Below, one piece after another: positions 12,730 through 24,941 of a stretch of DNA of 64,000 nucleotides (positions are counted from its first letter, which is position 1; each line of letters starts with the position of its first letter). The notes under the pieces are model-generated. The model did no database searches, was not told the DNA's origin, and was given only the letters and a program-made list of their open reading frames with translations. The DNA is from Chrysogorgia sp. JL179-B06 (Eukaryota; Cnidaria; Anthozoa; Scleralcyonacea; Chrysogorgiidae). Location of the stretch: the NCBI GenBank assembly GCA_035772405.1, contig JAYKKM010000350.1, positions 930,001 through 994,000 of the forward strand. The letters run 5' to 3'. Position numbers and translations under genes: made by a program.

Positions 12730-13860
12730 TATTTTTATATGGCAAAGTGAAAAGGTGGTGAACTGCCAAGAATTTAGTGACGAGATACTGACGTTTCTAG
12801 CGGAGCCCTTCATGCTTTGTTGCCTGTATTGTTTATTGTTATGCTATACAAAATAAAATCGATGCTACAGTTTATTGTTTCATATATTATATTCGAATTT
12901 TACCCTGTTTCACTTGATGTTTTACCTGTAAGCTTAAATGGGGCTCCAAATACCAACTATCAAGATCAAGGAGTAAAGAGTTTGTTATTGTTTGCTGGTT
13001 ATCAATTCATCTATGATGAGTGATGACTATGCAATGTTGCCATTGAATAACCTTGTTTACTTGATATTTTACCTGTAAGCTTAAAATGGAGCTCCAAAAT
13101 GTTCTGGGTTATCAGTAAGTTTGTATCGATTGTTCATATTATATGCGAATGCTTACAAATGAACACACAGTATATAAATATCTGACACCCATGGAAAGCG
13201 AGTTGGCTCGCTAACCGAGACAGTAACATAGTTAACAATGCAGTAATCTGTCTTTATATTACAATTAGCTAGCTGGCCGGCCCACTGGACTAGTCACTAG
13301 TATGTATAAAGCCTCTCAAATAATAAATATGCTAAAATTATGAATATGTTTACTGGCTCAAAATGTTATATAACTTCAACGAAATAATGATTTTGAATTA
13401 CATTTCTTTAAACTGTTTATAATAGCTTATGACACCTTTCTACTGCCAGCTAAATGGTTTGATTTACTGCTATGCCTTGAGAAAAAGATTAACTGATTTA
13501 ATGCTTGCTCAAACTGAACCTGCTTGCCAGGCTGACCCTGTTGGCTAGAACTGGATTAGGTCAGCAAACAGGATGGCTCATTTGGTGGGGCAGACTTCTC
13601 AGTAAGCCAGCTTGGATACTGAGCCAACTCGCCATCATATAATCAAAGCCGTTGGCCAACACTATGTTATGGGTTTGCAATGATGGAAAATTTAACCACC
13701 CCTGCACCTACAACTATAGATTTGTGTATATTGAATTCAAATCACTGAATTTGCCTACAATGTCTTTCAACAAGCCACAACCTCAAGTAGCCCGAGTTAA
13801 CGCCTAGCGGGCGTCTTGTTATAATATATTAAAGAGGCAGTCAAGTCCATTCTGCAAATG
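12730..13860. other. Gene-poor stretch with a repeat fragment
   Basis: At 12737-12795 the string gaaaaggtggtgaactgcc plus ctgacgttt matches 44715-44770, so it belongs to a dispersed repeat. A local duplication (cttgatgttttacctgtaagctt) occurs at 12913 and 13060. No exon supported. Confidence 0.4.
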
Positions 13861-14051
13861 TGCTATGTAAAGACCTCTTGCATAAGCATTTTGCATTGTT
13901 CATCATCTTTTACATTGGAATTGTCTTCTATATTAATTATAAAAGTCCAACAAACCAGAATGATGTTAGATATTAACTTGTTTTTTTTTAAATATATAGT
14001 GTTCTCAAAGGGTAAATAAACTGCATTGTTCACAGAAGACTTGACTGCCAC

Positions 14052-14275
14052 TTTAAACTAGGGTTAGGGTAAAACGCGGATACGGACGGACGGATGGCTT
14101 CAATTTTCATAGAGTCATATCCGCGTTTTACCCTTTCGGGTAAAACGCGGATATGGTATACAAAATGTGTTTCATGTCTTTTAGAGTCATATCCGCGTTT
14201 TACCCTTTCGGGTAAAACGCGGATATGGTATACAAAATGTGTTCATGTCTTTAAAAGTCATATCGTGTTTATGTA
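14052..14275 (+). repeat. Palindromic 72-bp satellite element, short copy (two units)
   Basis: Begins agggttagggtaaaacgcgg, then a GGAC/GGAT-rich spacer, then units built on the palindrome atccgcgttttaccc/gggtaaaacgcggat, separated by a spacer with gtatacaaaatgtg. The same element, longer and inverted, lies at 26251-26665. Open frames across it are spurious. Confidence 0.8.
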
Positions 14276-14619
14276 AAATTTTATAACTAATAGTACGATA
14301 CTATCTCTTAGCTGAATTTAATACTAACGATCTATAGAATTCTAACTTAATAGTACAAAATTATGCGCTAAATCTCTATAATTAAGAAAATGGTGTGTAC
14401 TGATGCATGTCTATCAATTTGGCCCGAAACTTTTAAAATGAAACGATATAACAATAACAAATCTTTAACAAATCTTTAAATATCAAACAAATCTAACAAA
14501 TCTAACAAATCTTTAAATATCAAATAATATCAAATCCAGTAATATCCAGTAATATCAAATTAACTTAAATGTACTGCATGAGGAAAGTCAATACATCACA
14601 ATATATTATGACTGGACAA

Positions 14620-17600
14620 CTAAACACCCACGCCAAAATGTCGTAGTAGTACCATGTGTTGCGTAGTGAGCTGAGATGCCACCCAGTTTGCCACAGCTAC
14701 CATACTTGGCTGGAAATATGGCTGCTTGGAACGAAGGCAGCTTAAATGCACATGAAAGTACACATTTGCTACTTTTGACCCTCTTTCACCAGATGGAAGT
14801 AGAAAGCCTCGTGGCATTCTGGAGACGATTGTGGCATCATATGGTGGATCTGGTATGCGCTCATCGGGTTTCAGTGTTTGACTGCAATCGTGACAAGTTC
14901 GCACCCCAGTAACTAAAAACTTCAAAAGATGTAGTTCGAATGCTCCATCCGATGGTTGAGGGACAAACGAATGTAGTTGTGGTATTCGTACAGGTTGTTG
15001 TGCTTGTGCCTGCAGCGCTTGTTGCTGCAGTTGCGATGATTGTTGTTGCAGTTGCGATGATTGTTGTTGCAGTTGCGATGATTGTTCTTGTGCATGTGCT
15101 TGCAGTGCTTGTGTATGTCCTTGCAGCGCTTGTTGCTGCAGTTGCGATAATTGTTGTTGTGCATGTGATTGCAGTGTATGTGTATGTCCTTGCAGTGCTT
15201 GTTGATGCAGTTGCAATAATTGTTGTTGTGCGTCTGCGTGTGGTGCATATGCGTGTGATTGCAGTGTATGCGAGAGCTGCGGTGCTTGTGCTTGTGCATG
15301 TACATGTGCTTGTGCGTGTGATTGCAGTGTATGCGAGAGCTGCGGTGCTTGTGATTGCGGTGCTTGTGCATGTACATGGGCTTGTGCGTGTGATTGCAGT
15401 GTATGCGAGAGCTGCGGTGCTTGTGATTGCGGTGCTTGTGCTTGTACATGTACATGTGCTTGTGCGTGTGATTGCGATGTTTGTGCGTGTGCTTGTGCTT
15501 GGAATGGCCTGTCTACTACCGATGTTATCGGACGTGTTATGCTGGCTCTGCCTCCTTTTCGTCTTGCTGTCGAAGCTTTCGTGGTCTTCTTGCCGATATT
15601 TTTACCACTCGAACGTAACAAGCGATGTCAAGTTAATTGTTTGTGGGCCATTCTTGACTAACCATTGCACATATCTTTCGAGCACATCAGCTTTCTCTGA
15701 CGCAGCGATGGCATGCGCACATACCTTTGCGGATGCAAATGCCGGACACCCATCGCAAACAACCTTTCCATTCTTTTGTATCTCCACAAAATGTGGTCTT
15801 TTAGCTGTCTGGCTTGCCACCATGTATGCCTTGGTACTTCCCGGAGCAAGAGTTAAAGCACCTTCACGATTTAACAGATCTTCCGACTTCTGAACTATTG
15901 ACTGCAGCGTGACCGCGGGAAGAGACTGGATATTAGCGCTGAGTAAGTCAAATGTTAATTTTCTTCGAGGAACAGTTGTACTTTGGTCAGGAACAATGGG
16001 AATGATGACTTCTGTTGCTTTTTCATTGGACATTTTGGCTTTATGAAATTTTTCCAAATGCCGATCCCTCTGCTCATTTCGCTTTCTAAACCATTCGGTT
16101 TCAGAAACATAGAAATTTCTGAACGGTTTAGCTAATCGGTAGGGGCCTTTGTTAAAGACGGCTGACTCGACGTCATCTCTTTGCTGCTGCACCAACACAC
16201 GCATTTCACGAACAAAATCTGATATCTCATTCTCTTTGAATTCCACAGCCCGTTTTATCTTCGCGTTTGCTGATTCCGAATCATTGGTGTAGTATGGAAG
16301 AGGAGGGTCGCCCAAACCGGCGTTGCGTCGAGCTCTCTGTGACATACATTGGTTTATCATGGTGACCTGAACAATTCGAAAAAAATCCAATAAATAAATA
16401 AATAAAAACAATTGATCTATTTTGTATACGAGGAGATGTCGGTTGTAAGTTTATCTCGACGTATAGGATATCATACTGCTCGAATAACACAGTGGGACAT
16501 TATTTATTAAATTAATCTGTTTAGCTGAGCTACTCGCCGTATATCAGCTCATAAAAGGTGAGTTGGGAAAAAAATATGGACTTTTAAAACGGAAAAGAGC
16601 CGTCGGAACTGTACCTTTTCCAGTATGTATTGGTAGAATTTAGGTGGTTGTCCTGCAGGAAGATAACTGCTTTCCTTTCTATTCCATACGTCTTTGCAAT
16701 GCGATAGCTTAGCTTTTAAATCTTCCTCGTCTTTTGTTTCAAGAAGACCTTGATTTGAACGTAAATTAATTATAATTATTTGACGGGAATTTCTTTACTT
16801 ATAATAACAATATGTATAATTTGCCGAAATTTTGACGACATTTACAATAAAGATCCTTCATTTTCCGAAAAAAATACATTTCAGAATGGTGTCCCCGCCT
16901 CCTTCGCGACTGCCATACGGTAGGGCATACCGTATTTGGTAGAATACTTACCATTTTCCCAGGTATCCCCAACTCTTCGTCCAAAAACATCGGCAAGGAT
17001 CTCCTTCTGTTGCGCTTCTGGGATGTTCGATTGCTTTAGTTGAGTTTTGCAATTCTCTCGGAAGTGAATGAAGCAACGGAGGTGGACCGCGTGAGGAAAA
17101 TTATATTTTAATGCCCTATAAAGTTCTTCTTCGCCATCTGTCCCATAAGCCAAGACGTTTCTTGAATCCTTATTTAATCCTACAAGCTACATAAATAAGA
17201 TAACTTAATTAATACCTTAGGCAAGATTTCGCAATTTTGATAGGCGAAAATAGAAAAGACATTAAATTTCGCGAAAGCATCTGATCAACATCTTATTTAG
17301 TTATTTCTAAAAGGTCCATAATTGATAATTATTTGGCTGTATAAAAGTTTAACTACCCGTTTTGTAGAAGAGTCGTCACTTAGTAATCTTATCACTTAGT
17401 AAATGACTTGGTCTGACTTAACAACAAGGGTCCAATCATTATAGGATGATGACCAGCTACTCTATCCACAACCTTTTGGTTTCTGAAGGTTGTTACGGTG
17501 ACGTTGAAGCGACCTAGGTTGAACGTGGGATCTACTCCCAAGACGCTGAAACGCTCTGGATCAGTGCAAAACGTGATAAGATTTTCGATCTGCCAATCAT

Positions 17601-18617
17601 CTCCAAGAACACATCGCAATTCTGGAGCACCGGTCACTTCCCTTATAAAAGCTTTTTCGTCATGTTGTAACTGCTCTCTTTTGCATTGCGTCAGCAAAAT
17701 CACAAGCGAGTCCATGTTATTGACGCGTTGACCTTTCGAGGTGGACTTGGCATACTTTGCCTGATCTCTGTTTCGTGGTAAGTCGCTCGGAGATGACGCA
17801 CATCGTATGCCCCCCTTTTCCGTCAACACTCTATGATAGGCTGACTTCGGGTTTTCGGTTGCTGATACTTCTTGCAATCGCGACTTTGTACTATCTTTCG
17901 TTCTTATATAGCCAGGCGCGCTTGTTCTTTTTGTATTTCCGTGAGATGCCGGTTCTACGCGATGACATTCTCCATCAAATAAGTATTGAACGAATATTAG
18001 GGTTGGGTATTCTAACAAAAAAATAAGAAGGAAAATATATATGGAGAAATAGAGAGCATATATTAAATAAATGTTTTATCATACAGCTAATGTGCGCTTC
18101 TGACAAACAAGTTCTTTGTTCCTACTGTACCTTCTAAAAAGGTTGTATATTTCTTTAGGTCAGGCGATGACTTATTTTTAAAATAGATCCTCTTCACAGC
18201 ATGTTCAGTGATTGCATCGGAATCGTTTCCTAACGGTTCTTCTTCACTTATTGGGGTTGGTAGCATGTGATGTTGGACTCCATTATTTTTCTACGCGCCC
18301 ATATCATCACATTTCCAGTCTTGGTGACTTGATAATTTACTTGTATCGACAAGAAAACACACATCGTCCGAGACAGAAGTTGGAATACGCGTACACGTTT
18401 TGGTTGAATTTGGTTCCATCAACAAAATAGGTATCACCTCTTGTACACTTTTGATTGTCGTGTTCCATTCATATACTGGAGTGTTTGAATCATCATTATA
18501 ATGGTAAACAATTCTAAAAATAGTTTGTTTTATGTAAGTTTCCCCTAAATTATTCACCCTATGTCGTATGATAGGGGTATCAAGCTTCCAACAGAAAAAA
18601 TATTGTAAGCTTTGCAA
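14620..18617 (-). pseudogene. MULE-type transposase with SWIM zinc finger, broken
   Basis: Minus-strand exons: 18617 to about 18107, about 18010-17400, about 17188-16952, about 16757-16611, about 16369 to 14620. Family landmarks in order: VCFLVDTSKL (N-terminal), SVLGVDPTFNLG (first catalytic Asp), AYGTDGEEEL followed by CFIHFRENCK (second Asp region with MULE C/H signature), and a SWIM finger VCDGCPAF...KVCAHA (CxxC...CxH) near 15730-15790. A TAG at about 18288 interrupts the DDMGA-KNNG segment where the family has Trp, and the frame changes near 15610. The long Q/A/H-rich C-terminal tail is unusual. Typical role: cut-and-paste transposition of a Mutator-like element. The lesions suggest an inactive copy. 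Terminal repeats were not located. Confidence 0.7.
14930..15500 (-). repeat. Coding minisatellite in the MULE tail
   Basis: Imperfect repeats of a unit coding for QSHAQAHVHAQAPQ-like and QLQQQSSQLQQQ-like residues. Three adjacent copies of a 60-80 bp unit are obvious at 15250-15480. All three minus-strand frames and one plus-strand frame stay open because of the composition. Confidence 0.75.
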
Positions 18618-18783
18618 AAATGTTGTTTTAACTTTTGAATGATAAATTCTCTACTTGAAATAATAACTAATGTAATCTCAGAATTAATGCAGCTTTAATG
18701 TTTTAACTTTAAGTTTTGTGGCGAAATCCTTTTCAATTAATAATTCATAGGAGATTAGTAAATATACTTATAAAACTATTTAC

Positions 18784-19558
18784 CTGCTTGAAATAGAATC
18801 TCGTTCGTCTTCATCACTTCCACTGCTACTCAGTTCCGTTTTGACCATTGTGCATGATCTGTAAAAATTAGGGCGGAAATAGATCTTTTTACATCATGGA
18901 AGACAAATAGGTCAGTGACCACCAGTATGTACAAACACAATTTTTTACGGACTATAGTTTGTACGAGTATGAACTTACGATTTGTGACTTTGATTATACA
19001 TTTCAGCATCAGAACTCTCGTTGGAAGATACAATGACCACCTAAAGAGGTAATATGCACTTTCAGAACACTAGTAGATTTTTACTGACAATGGTATTAGC
19101 TCTCAACCACAATTCAATCATTTAGCTTCATTTTAATAAAATAGTTGGGTCCTACCAGTTGTACAGCCGTTCGACTTACACACATTTTCTGTAAAATATA
19201 CTTATCTGTTCAAGATTTTGTTAGCTCATACCTGTTTTCTTTTGGTCGAGTACTGATGATTCTCAAATGTACGATTAGGTTCTTCATTCATTGTTTGTTC
19301 GTTATCACTTTCTTCATCAGCCAAGGAGATCGGGTTTCGTTGACTGTTGACTTCAGATGGAGGGTCTAACATTCGCAGATCGCCTTCATTCAGTTCATTG
19401 TCCTGATGATCACGTGTTCGCTCTTCAACGTCAATTGGGCATTCTGTGGGGTCGATCATATGGACCCCTTCGTTATCGCTTTCTTCGTCGGTTGGAGATA
19501 TCAGATCTTCTCGACTAGGGGCTTTCGATGAAGGATCTAACAATGGCAGATCTTTCTT
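18784..19558 (-). other. Acidic multi-exon fragment, affiliation unknown
   Basis: Four exon-like blocks with good splice sites: 19558-19232, 19191-19159, about 19046-18979 and 18859-18784. The first encodes two diverged copies of a MLDPxS...DEESDNE unit. The others are Ser/Glu/Asp-rich (SSNESSDAE, SSSGSDEDER). They lie just upstream of the MULE gene on the same strand and could be its 5' exons or the end of a separate nuclear protein gene. No domain recognised. Confidence 0.35.
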
Positions 19559-21019
19559 GCTATTTAACCAAGAAAAAAAGTTCTACATTTAATTTACAGA
19601 GAGCCCATTAACAAGACTTATTTTTTTGCTTCTATAATAGCTCAGAGACAGCTGTGGAAAACGCGCCATTTTCACTCGGCCAAAGGGGCACGAACAAATT
19701 ATGAGAAACATGATCTATGGTTTAAAGTACGCGTTCTTAGTAAACTGTTTACGTTATTACTTCCTCCGGGTTTGTATGTGTGTATATATTTTATGTCTAA
19801 CGAACCTTTTTGAATCGTGTGCAATCATCATTGACAGTGATTGTGGACCATCCAGTTTCGATGATGTTAATCGCTTCCATAACCAACTGCAACATTCTTT
19901 CACAGACTCTTCATGTGTCCCAGCGAATCTTTTCAAAAGGGCAGTGCTCTTCCCGCCAGCTTCAGTTGGAACTTCATGTGTGTCCAGAACAAACGTTTCC
20001 CAATTATAGGAACCAATGAGAAAAATAAATTGATCACACGTATATAAGCCATACGAATGGCATCGAGAAGTACCTGTAATCATCGCTTCGAGCAACTTAT
20101 CTTTTCCAATCTGCGATAATGCATTCTCTTTAAAGGGCAGTTCCTCAGTAAAATAGTAATGGTCAGCCGGAAGACAGTGGTTGTTTTTCAACAGGGCATA
20201 GGCCTCCATAACATCATAATGCAATGAAACATCGCGGAATCGATTGAGCACATGTGGGAATGTGATAATAATGCTTTCAGCAGTTTCAGCTATGCAGTCC
20301 CACGACATATATTCCGAACCGTGTAGCTCATGTGCTATCAGGATGGCGAGAAATGCACATGCATTGGTTGCATCATCTGGAATATTCGGGAATGCATGAC
20401 ATGCCGAATGTTCAATATTTACCTTTTGTAATTGTTCATCAACGTTCCCAATAGCTGTAGCCTGGCTAACCTTCTAACCTGTGTGGAACTGGTAATTGCT
20501 TTCGATTTCTTGTCTGCCCGAATCATTCTAACAACTTCAGTCATGGATGGTCGTGAGGAAGGACGAACTGTAGCACATGATTCATAAATGTTTTTCAAAC
20601 CAGACCATTCTCCCCGGTGAAAAGATTCGTATTTATGTTGGGCTATAGGCATTTCATTCTTTTTCACAAACCCTTGAAGCAGATTCAAAGGCGTCTCTCT
20701 TGCTCGACCGTTTTCAATATTTATCTCGTACGGGTGCTTTAATCCGGGGTTGATTATATTGAAAACCACCATACCATAAGCCCATATGTCCGCCTTTATG
20801 AGATCGGGAAGTGATGCCTCTCTCAGTCGGAGTTCGTTGACCAAAAGTTCAGGTGCCATAAAACCAAAGGTACCTGTACGCAACACAAAACAATCAGTAT
20901 ATTAAGGGTTTGAGAAAGCACTTTTCACGTTTTTCCTCTCTTAAATCAAGGCCGGCGAGAGCCAGTTCCGGATCTAGGGCACATTGGTGGACACGGGCAC
21001 CTCTCACACTCTCAGTCTA

Positions 21020-21180
21020 CTAGAGTAGCCAAGGTTTTGATTTTGAATGGAATTCGAAATTGGAACACAACTCCCGGAGAAATTTTGAGGACGTTGAATA
21101 ATTGTAAAAAGTTTAAAAGTCTTAAAAGGATGTGCGAAATTAAATCATGCGATCAATTCAAAGCTGAGAGAATAATGTGA
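21020..21180 (+). pseudogene. C-terminal end of a LINE ORF2
   Basis: The plus frame from about 21029 reads GIRNWNTTPGEILRTLNNCK...FKSLKR and ends at a TGA at 21177-21179. It matches the W-N-x-x-P-x-E-I...F-K tail common to LINE reverse transcriptase proteins. The rest of the element is absent. Confidence 0.45.
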
Positions 21181-22029
21181 AACTGAAACCAGGGCCGCCA
21201 AGAAAATTTGTGGGGCCCGGGGAAAACTTTTTCTCTGTGGGCCCCTATGACGTAATTATTTTCAAGCAGCAAGAAAAGACTAAATACCGGGCGTGCAATT
21301 CTTGTAAACGTGTGGAAATAACTGGAAATCGAATTGTAAGAGTCTTTCGTACCTATTTCGTTATGCCCTTTCTGCCATTCATTGAATATTTCATTATGAT
21401 TTATAATATCCGCGCTTTTTTCTGCAATTTTCTTTAAATTCAATTATTTTGTTTACCCCAATAGAAAAAACGCTCTCCGATTCATAATCAATCCAATCTA
21501 AGTGCCAGTATATGTAGCAACAGTATATATATATATCCATACTAATCGGTGATGTGGAAGGGGTGGAGGATGGTGTGGTGTGGAAAAGAGGTGGTGGTGG
21601 GAGGGGTGGAGATAGTGGTGAAGTGGAAGGGTCATTGTGGTGTGGAAGGGGTAGTACGGGATGGTGGAGTGGATGGGCGTGGTTGTTTGGAAGGGGTAGT
21701 ACAGAGTGGTGGTGTGGAAGGGGTGGTGATGTGGAAGGAGTGGTAGGTGTAGAGAGATGGAGAGGTGGTGGGGGATGGTGATGTTGAGCTAGGGTGTGGA
21801 AGAGGTGGAGAGGGTAGTGTGGAGGATTGGTTGTTGTGTGGAGGGGGTGGTGAAGGTGGTGCTGTGGTGGTGTATGGTGGAGTGGTGGTGTGTATCCATC
21901 ACTTTAAGACACCTTTCTGTTTCAAAATAAGTTCACAACACAAAGCTAAACAAAGTAAGTGAGATAATATAACAAGATTAAGACAATCTCTTCAACACCA
22001 CCACCCCTAGCTGCACACCACCACACTAC

Positions 22030-22260
22030 CACCCCCTCCACACCTCTATAATAATAATAATAATAATTACATTCATATATAGCGCTTTATCACAGATGTC
22101 TCAAAGCACTTTACATTGGTGGTAGTAGTTTATTTAATTATCAAACTTAGTCTATTTTATATTTACAATTTTTTTTTAATCTTTACTTTCCTAACCATTG
22201 ATCCTAGAGCCTGGGCTCGAACCCGAACCTCAGTGGTGGAAGGCACTGGCACTGGCACTG
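22030..22260. repeat. SINE-like/simple repeat block
   Basis: Has (taa)n, then agcgctttatcac...ctcaaagcactttaca (a common interspersed motif in invertebrates), and a B-box-like ggttcgagccc on the minus strand. Classification is tentative. Confidence 0.3.
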
Positions 22261-22267
22261 ACCACTA

Positions 22268-23844
22268 CACCTTTTTCAGGCCGAATTCAGAACGATTCAA
22301 ATGATTTTCAGATAGTCCAGATCGCATTCAGAAAATGCTAAATGAATTTCAGATAGTTGAAATCAAGTTCAGAAATATCCAAATGAATTTCAGAAAGTCC
22401 AGATCGAATTCAGAAAAGTCTAAATGCATTTCAGATAGGTTCAAATGTAATTCAGAACAGCACACAATCATGAAGTTCAAACGTTCTCGTTCTATTACGT
22501 ATAATTACATACACACATGTGGCATATACCACCTCCACACAAATCATTATTACAACACAACCGAAATAAGCTACTGTAGCTGTCAATAAGGAATATGCCC
22601 CACATGTACGAACTCATGCACCGACATCCATGTCCTCCAAGTTCAGCGCGCGCTGAAAGAAACCGTGAGCATGTTGGCCTGCATTCACAATGTCCCCTGC
22701 AGTAATTTGGTCCATGGCATCATCGATCGCTTCTTCGACATATACCAATCGCTGTTCACCAACTCCTGGAGGTTGGACTTGAGGGACTCTCATTTGCTGT
22801 TTGACTAAAGCTTTCATTTTGCTCCAGATTGTCTCCACGGGGTTCAACTGTGGCGAATACGGTCCCAAACGACACACAATTAATCCTGGATGATCAGTCA
22901 CACATTCTTCGAACTTAGAGTGACAAGGTGCATTGTCACAAACAACAACAACAGCATCAACTCGTACTCCATGGGGAAGTCGTTCGAGCATCTCCAACAT
23001 CCACGCCTTTGCTGCATCCGATTTAAAGGCTCCACGACGCCGTGTGGCGTAAATCATCTGATATGCCGACACCGCGCAGATAACATGAACATTTGGGCCT
23101 TTAGAGGTTGGCAGAGTCATAACTGCCCTGTCACCTACGTGGGCGCGACCTTGCGACCGTCGGCAGAACAGGTTAAGGTTAGTCTCATCCATCCAAATAA
23201 TGATTTTGCCGTCCCTCATGTACTGACTGATCCTGTCCACATACTGCCGCCTCAACTCCTTGTTGGCATCATTGTTCATAGTCGCAGGCATAGCATGTGC
23301 CTTCTTTAGGGTTATGAGCTTCCCTTCCAAGTAGTTATGTATCGTTGACTTACAAACGTTGACGCCTAATTCTTGTTCTGTCCTCTCTGACAATTGCTTT
23401 AAGGTGAGACCAGGGTCCCGTTCAATCATGGTGATAACATGGTCGATCTGGTCGTCGGTCAACTTTTTTCGACTTCCCCCTTTGGGTTTTGGATGTTCGG
23501 CATCAGCTCGAATCCACGTGTATGCAGTTTTGTATTTTACCCCAAGCTGCTCAGCAAGCTCTCGCCAATTTCCTCCGTTATTAGCCACTCTCTATACCTT
23601 CACTACAGTATACCTGAACCGTCTTGCGATAATCCCTTGAATGGCTAGACAAATCTGAATATCATTTGACACGGTCTGAAATCCCTTTGGATATTTCTGA
23701 TTATCATTTGTAAAGGTCTGAAATCCCATTGGATATGTCTGATTATCATTTGGACATATCTGAAATTCACATGACAAATCTGAATATCATTTGGACAGGT
23801 CTGAAATCCCTTTGGATATTTCTGAATTCGCCCTGAAAAAGGTG
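22268..23844. mobile_element. Tc1/IS630-type transposon, apparently complete
   Basis: Terminal repeats start CACCTTTTTCAGG on the left (22268) and end CCTGAAAAAGGTG on the right (23844). Each is flanked by TA (22266-22267 and 23845-23846), the target duplication typical of this superfamily. Inside the ends are subterminal repeats of an aaatgaatttcagat-like unit, mirrored on both sides. The single gene is an uninterrupted transposase. Confidence 0.85.
22614..23588 (-). CDS. Tc1/IS630-family transposase
   Basis: 324 residues, uninterrupted. The N-terminal half has two helix-turn-helix regions (WRELAEQLGVKYKTAYTWI; LTLKQLSERTEQELG). The catalytic core shows IIWMDETNLN (first Asp), VVVCDNAPCHS (second Asp) and SPQLNPVETIW (Glu), with 33 residues between the second Asp and the Glu. 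It makes double-strand cuts at the element ends and inserts at TA, consistent with the TA duplication seen. An intact frame and recognisable ends suggest a recent and perhaps still mobile copy. Start chosen at the ATG giving MANNGGNW; an upstream start is not excluded. Confidence 0.85.
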   Translation of the reverse strand: MANNGGNWRELAEQLGVKYKTAYTWIRADAEHPKPKGGSRKKLTDDQIDHVITMIERDPGLTLKQLSERTEQELGVNVCKSTIHNYLEGKLITLKKAHAMPATMNNDANKELRRQYVDRISQYMRDGKIIIWMDETNLNLFCRRSQGRAHVGDRAVMTLPTSKGPNVHVICAVSAYQMIYATRRRGAFKSDAAKAWMLEMLERLPHGVRVDAVVVVCDNAPCHSKFEECVTDHPGLIVCRLGPYSPQLNPVETIWSKMKALVKQQMRVPQVQPPGVGEQRLVYVEEAIDDAMDQITAGDIVNAGQHAHGFFQRALNLEDMDVGA

Positions 23845-24124
23845 TAGACCACCGAAGCCCCAGCCACACCACTCTCTCCGCATCACAACCATCCCCCTCC
23901 ACATCACCACCAACCCCACCTCACTACTACCCCTTTCACACCACCACACTCTCCACTATGCCCTCCACACCTTCACCACCCACCCACTCCACACAACAAC
24001 CACCCACACCACTATCTCCACGCCATCACCCTCATTGTAGTGACTGTAATGTGTGGCCGCTGGACAATACATGCGCCCACGGACAGAGGACACATGTTGG
24101 ACGAACATAGAAACTGTTAGTTGC

Positions 24125-24305
24125 TATAGAGCGTTTTCACTCACGTGACCGGCGGCCATATTGGAGTGGTTTAACAATAGGAAATATTTGAATATGAATA
24201 GAGTTAAAGTCGCATAGGATTCATTTAGGACACCAACATGGCCGCCATTTCATTGTTTTGGTACACCAACATGGCCGCCGTGACGTCAGATGAAAACGGT
24301 CTATT
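24125..24305. repeat. MITE-like inverted repeat
   Basis: Left end tatagagcgttttcactcac; right end mirrored as gatgaaaacggtctatt. An internal 16-bp string, caccaacatggccgcc, occurs twice. No coding capacity. Confidence 0.5.
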
Positions 24306-24659
24306 GGACTTGTTCACATTACTGTTATAAATAAAGATCATTACACTCATCACCCCCTCCACACCACCACGACCCCTCCACTTCACCACTATTCCCACCC
24401 TAATCACCACCACCCCCTCCATACCACCACTCCTTTTCCACACAATCTATCACCCCTTTCACATCACCGATTACTATGGATATATATACTGCTGCTATAT
24501 ACTGGCATTTAGATTGGGTTATTTAAAGTTTATGGTGTCCGCTGACCACATGTACGTTCGATGGCTTTTGCCATGAGCCTTTTGCGAAAAAAACTGTACG
24601 GCGTTGCATAATATTGATAAAGTAATATTATATGAGTATGACGTTTTCTTCCATATAAG

Positions 24660-24728
24660 GTCAGGAGACAAGGGCAAATCTGACACGGTATTGCATGCTA
24701 AAAGTCGGATTTGCCCTTGTCTAAACCG
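24660..24728. repeat. Short inverted repeat
   Basis: gacaagggcaaatctgac at the left is mirrored as gtcggatttgcccttgtc at the right, around a spacer of about 25 bp. Confidence 0.6.
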
Positions 24729-24941
24729 GTTTATCCCAGTTTAGACGAATTATCCAATCAGATTAAAGAATTATTATGACGTTTTCAAGTTGTTCCTTAT
24801 TTGGTATGCGACTTCAGAACCCGTTTTCACTCCAGCTAGAATTATTTGCTGTTTACAGTGCTTAATTCATCAAAATATCTTATTGAAATGAAAAAAAACT
24901 ATACTTTTATGACTTTTTTACGACTCTCATATATTAAAACC

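Larger units (their letters stand above)
21492..24520. mobile_element. Foldback-type DNA element with GGTGG-rich arms
   Basis: The left end (ccaatctaagtgccagtata, then tatatccatactaatcggtgatg) is mirrored at the right end (catcaccgattactatggatata, then tatactggcatttagattgg). Inside each end lies a strand-asymmetric minisatellite: GTGGAAGGGGTGG-like on the left (21560-21900), the complement on the right (23860-24460). I could not define a target duplication. The middle holds a SINE-like block and a complete Tc1/IS630-type transposon. The whole sits in the kinase gene intron. The arms could form a long hairpin or G-quadruplexes. Confidence 0.55.

Noticed and set aside
14094..14276. Open frames across the palindromic satellite (also 26232-26417)
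   Set aside because: Identical peptide repeats arise from the DNA repeat; no start context and no relatives expected.
14922..15455. A His/Asn/Cys-rich minus-strand frame of 177 codons
   Set aside because: Alternate frame of the same coding minisatellite.
14940..15893. A 317-codon plus-strand frame rich in Val/Ala
   Set aside because: Antisense of the Q/A/H repeat tract of the MULE gene; it stays open only because of repeat composition.
21549..21962. Several Gly/Val/Trp-rich plus-strand frames
   Set aside because: Translations of the GTGGAAGGGGTGG minisatellite in the foldback arm.
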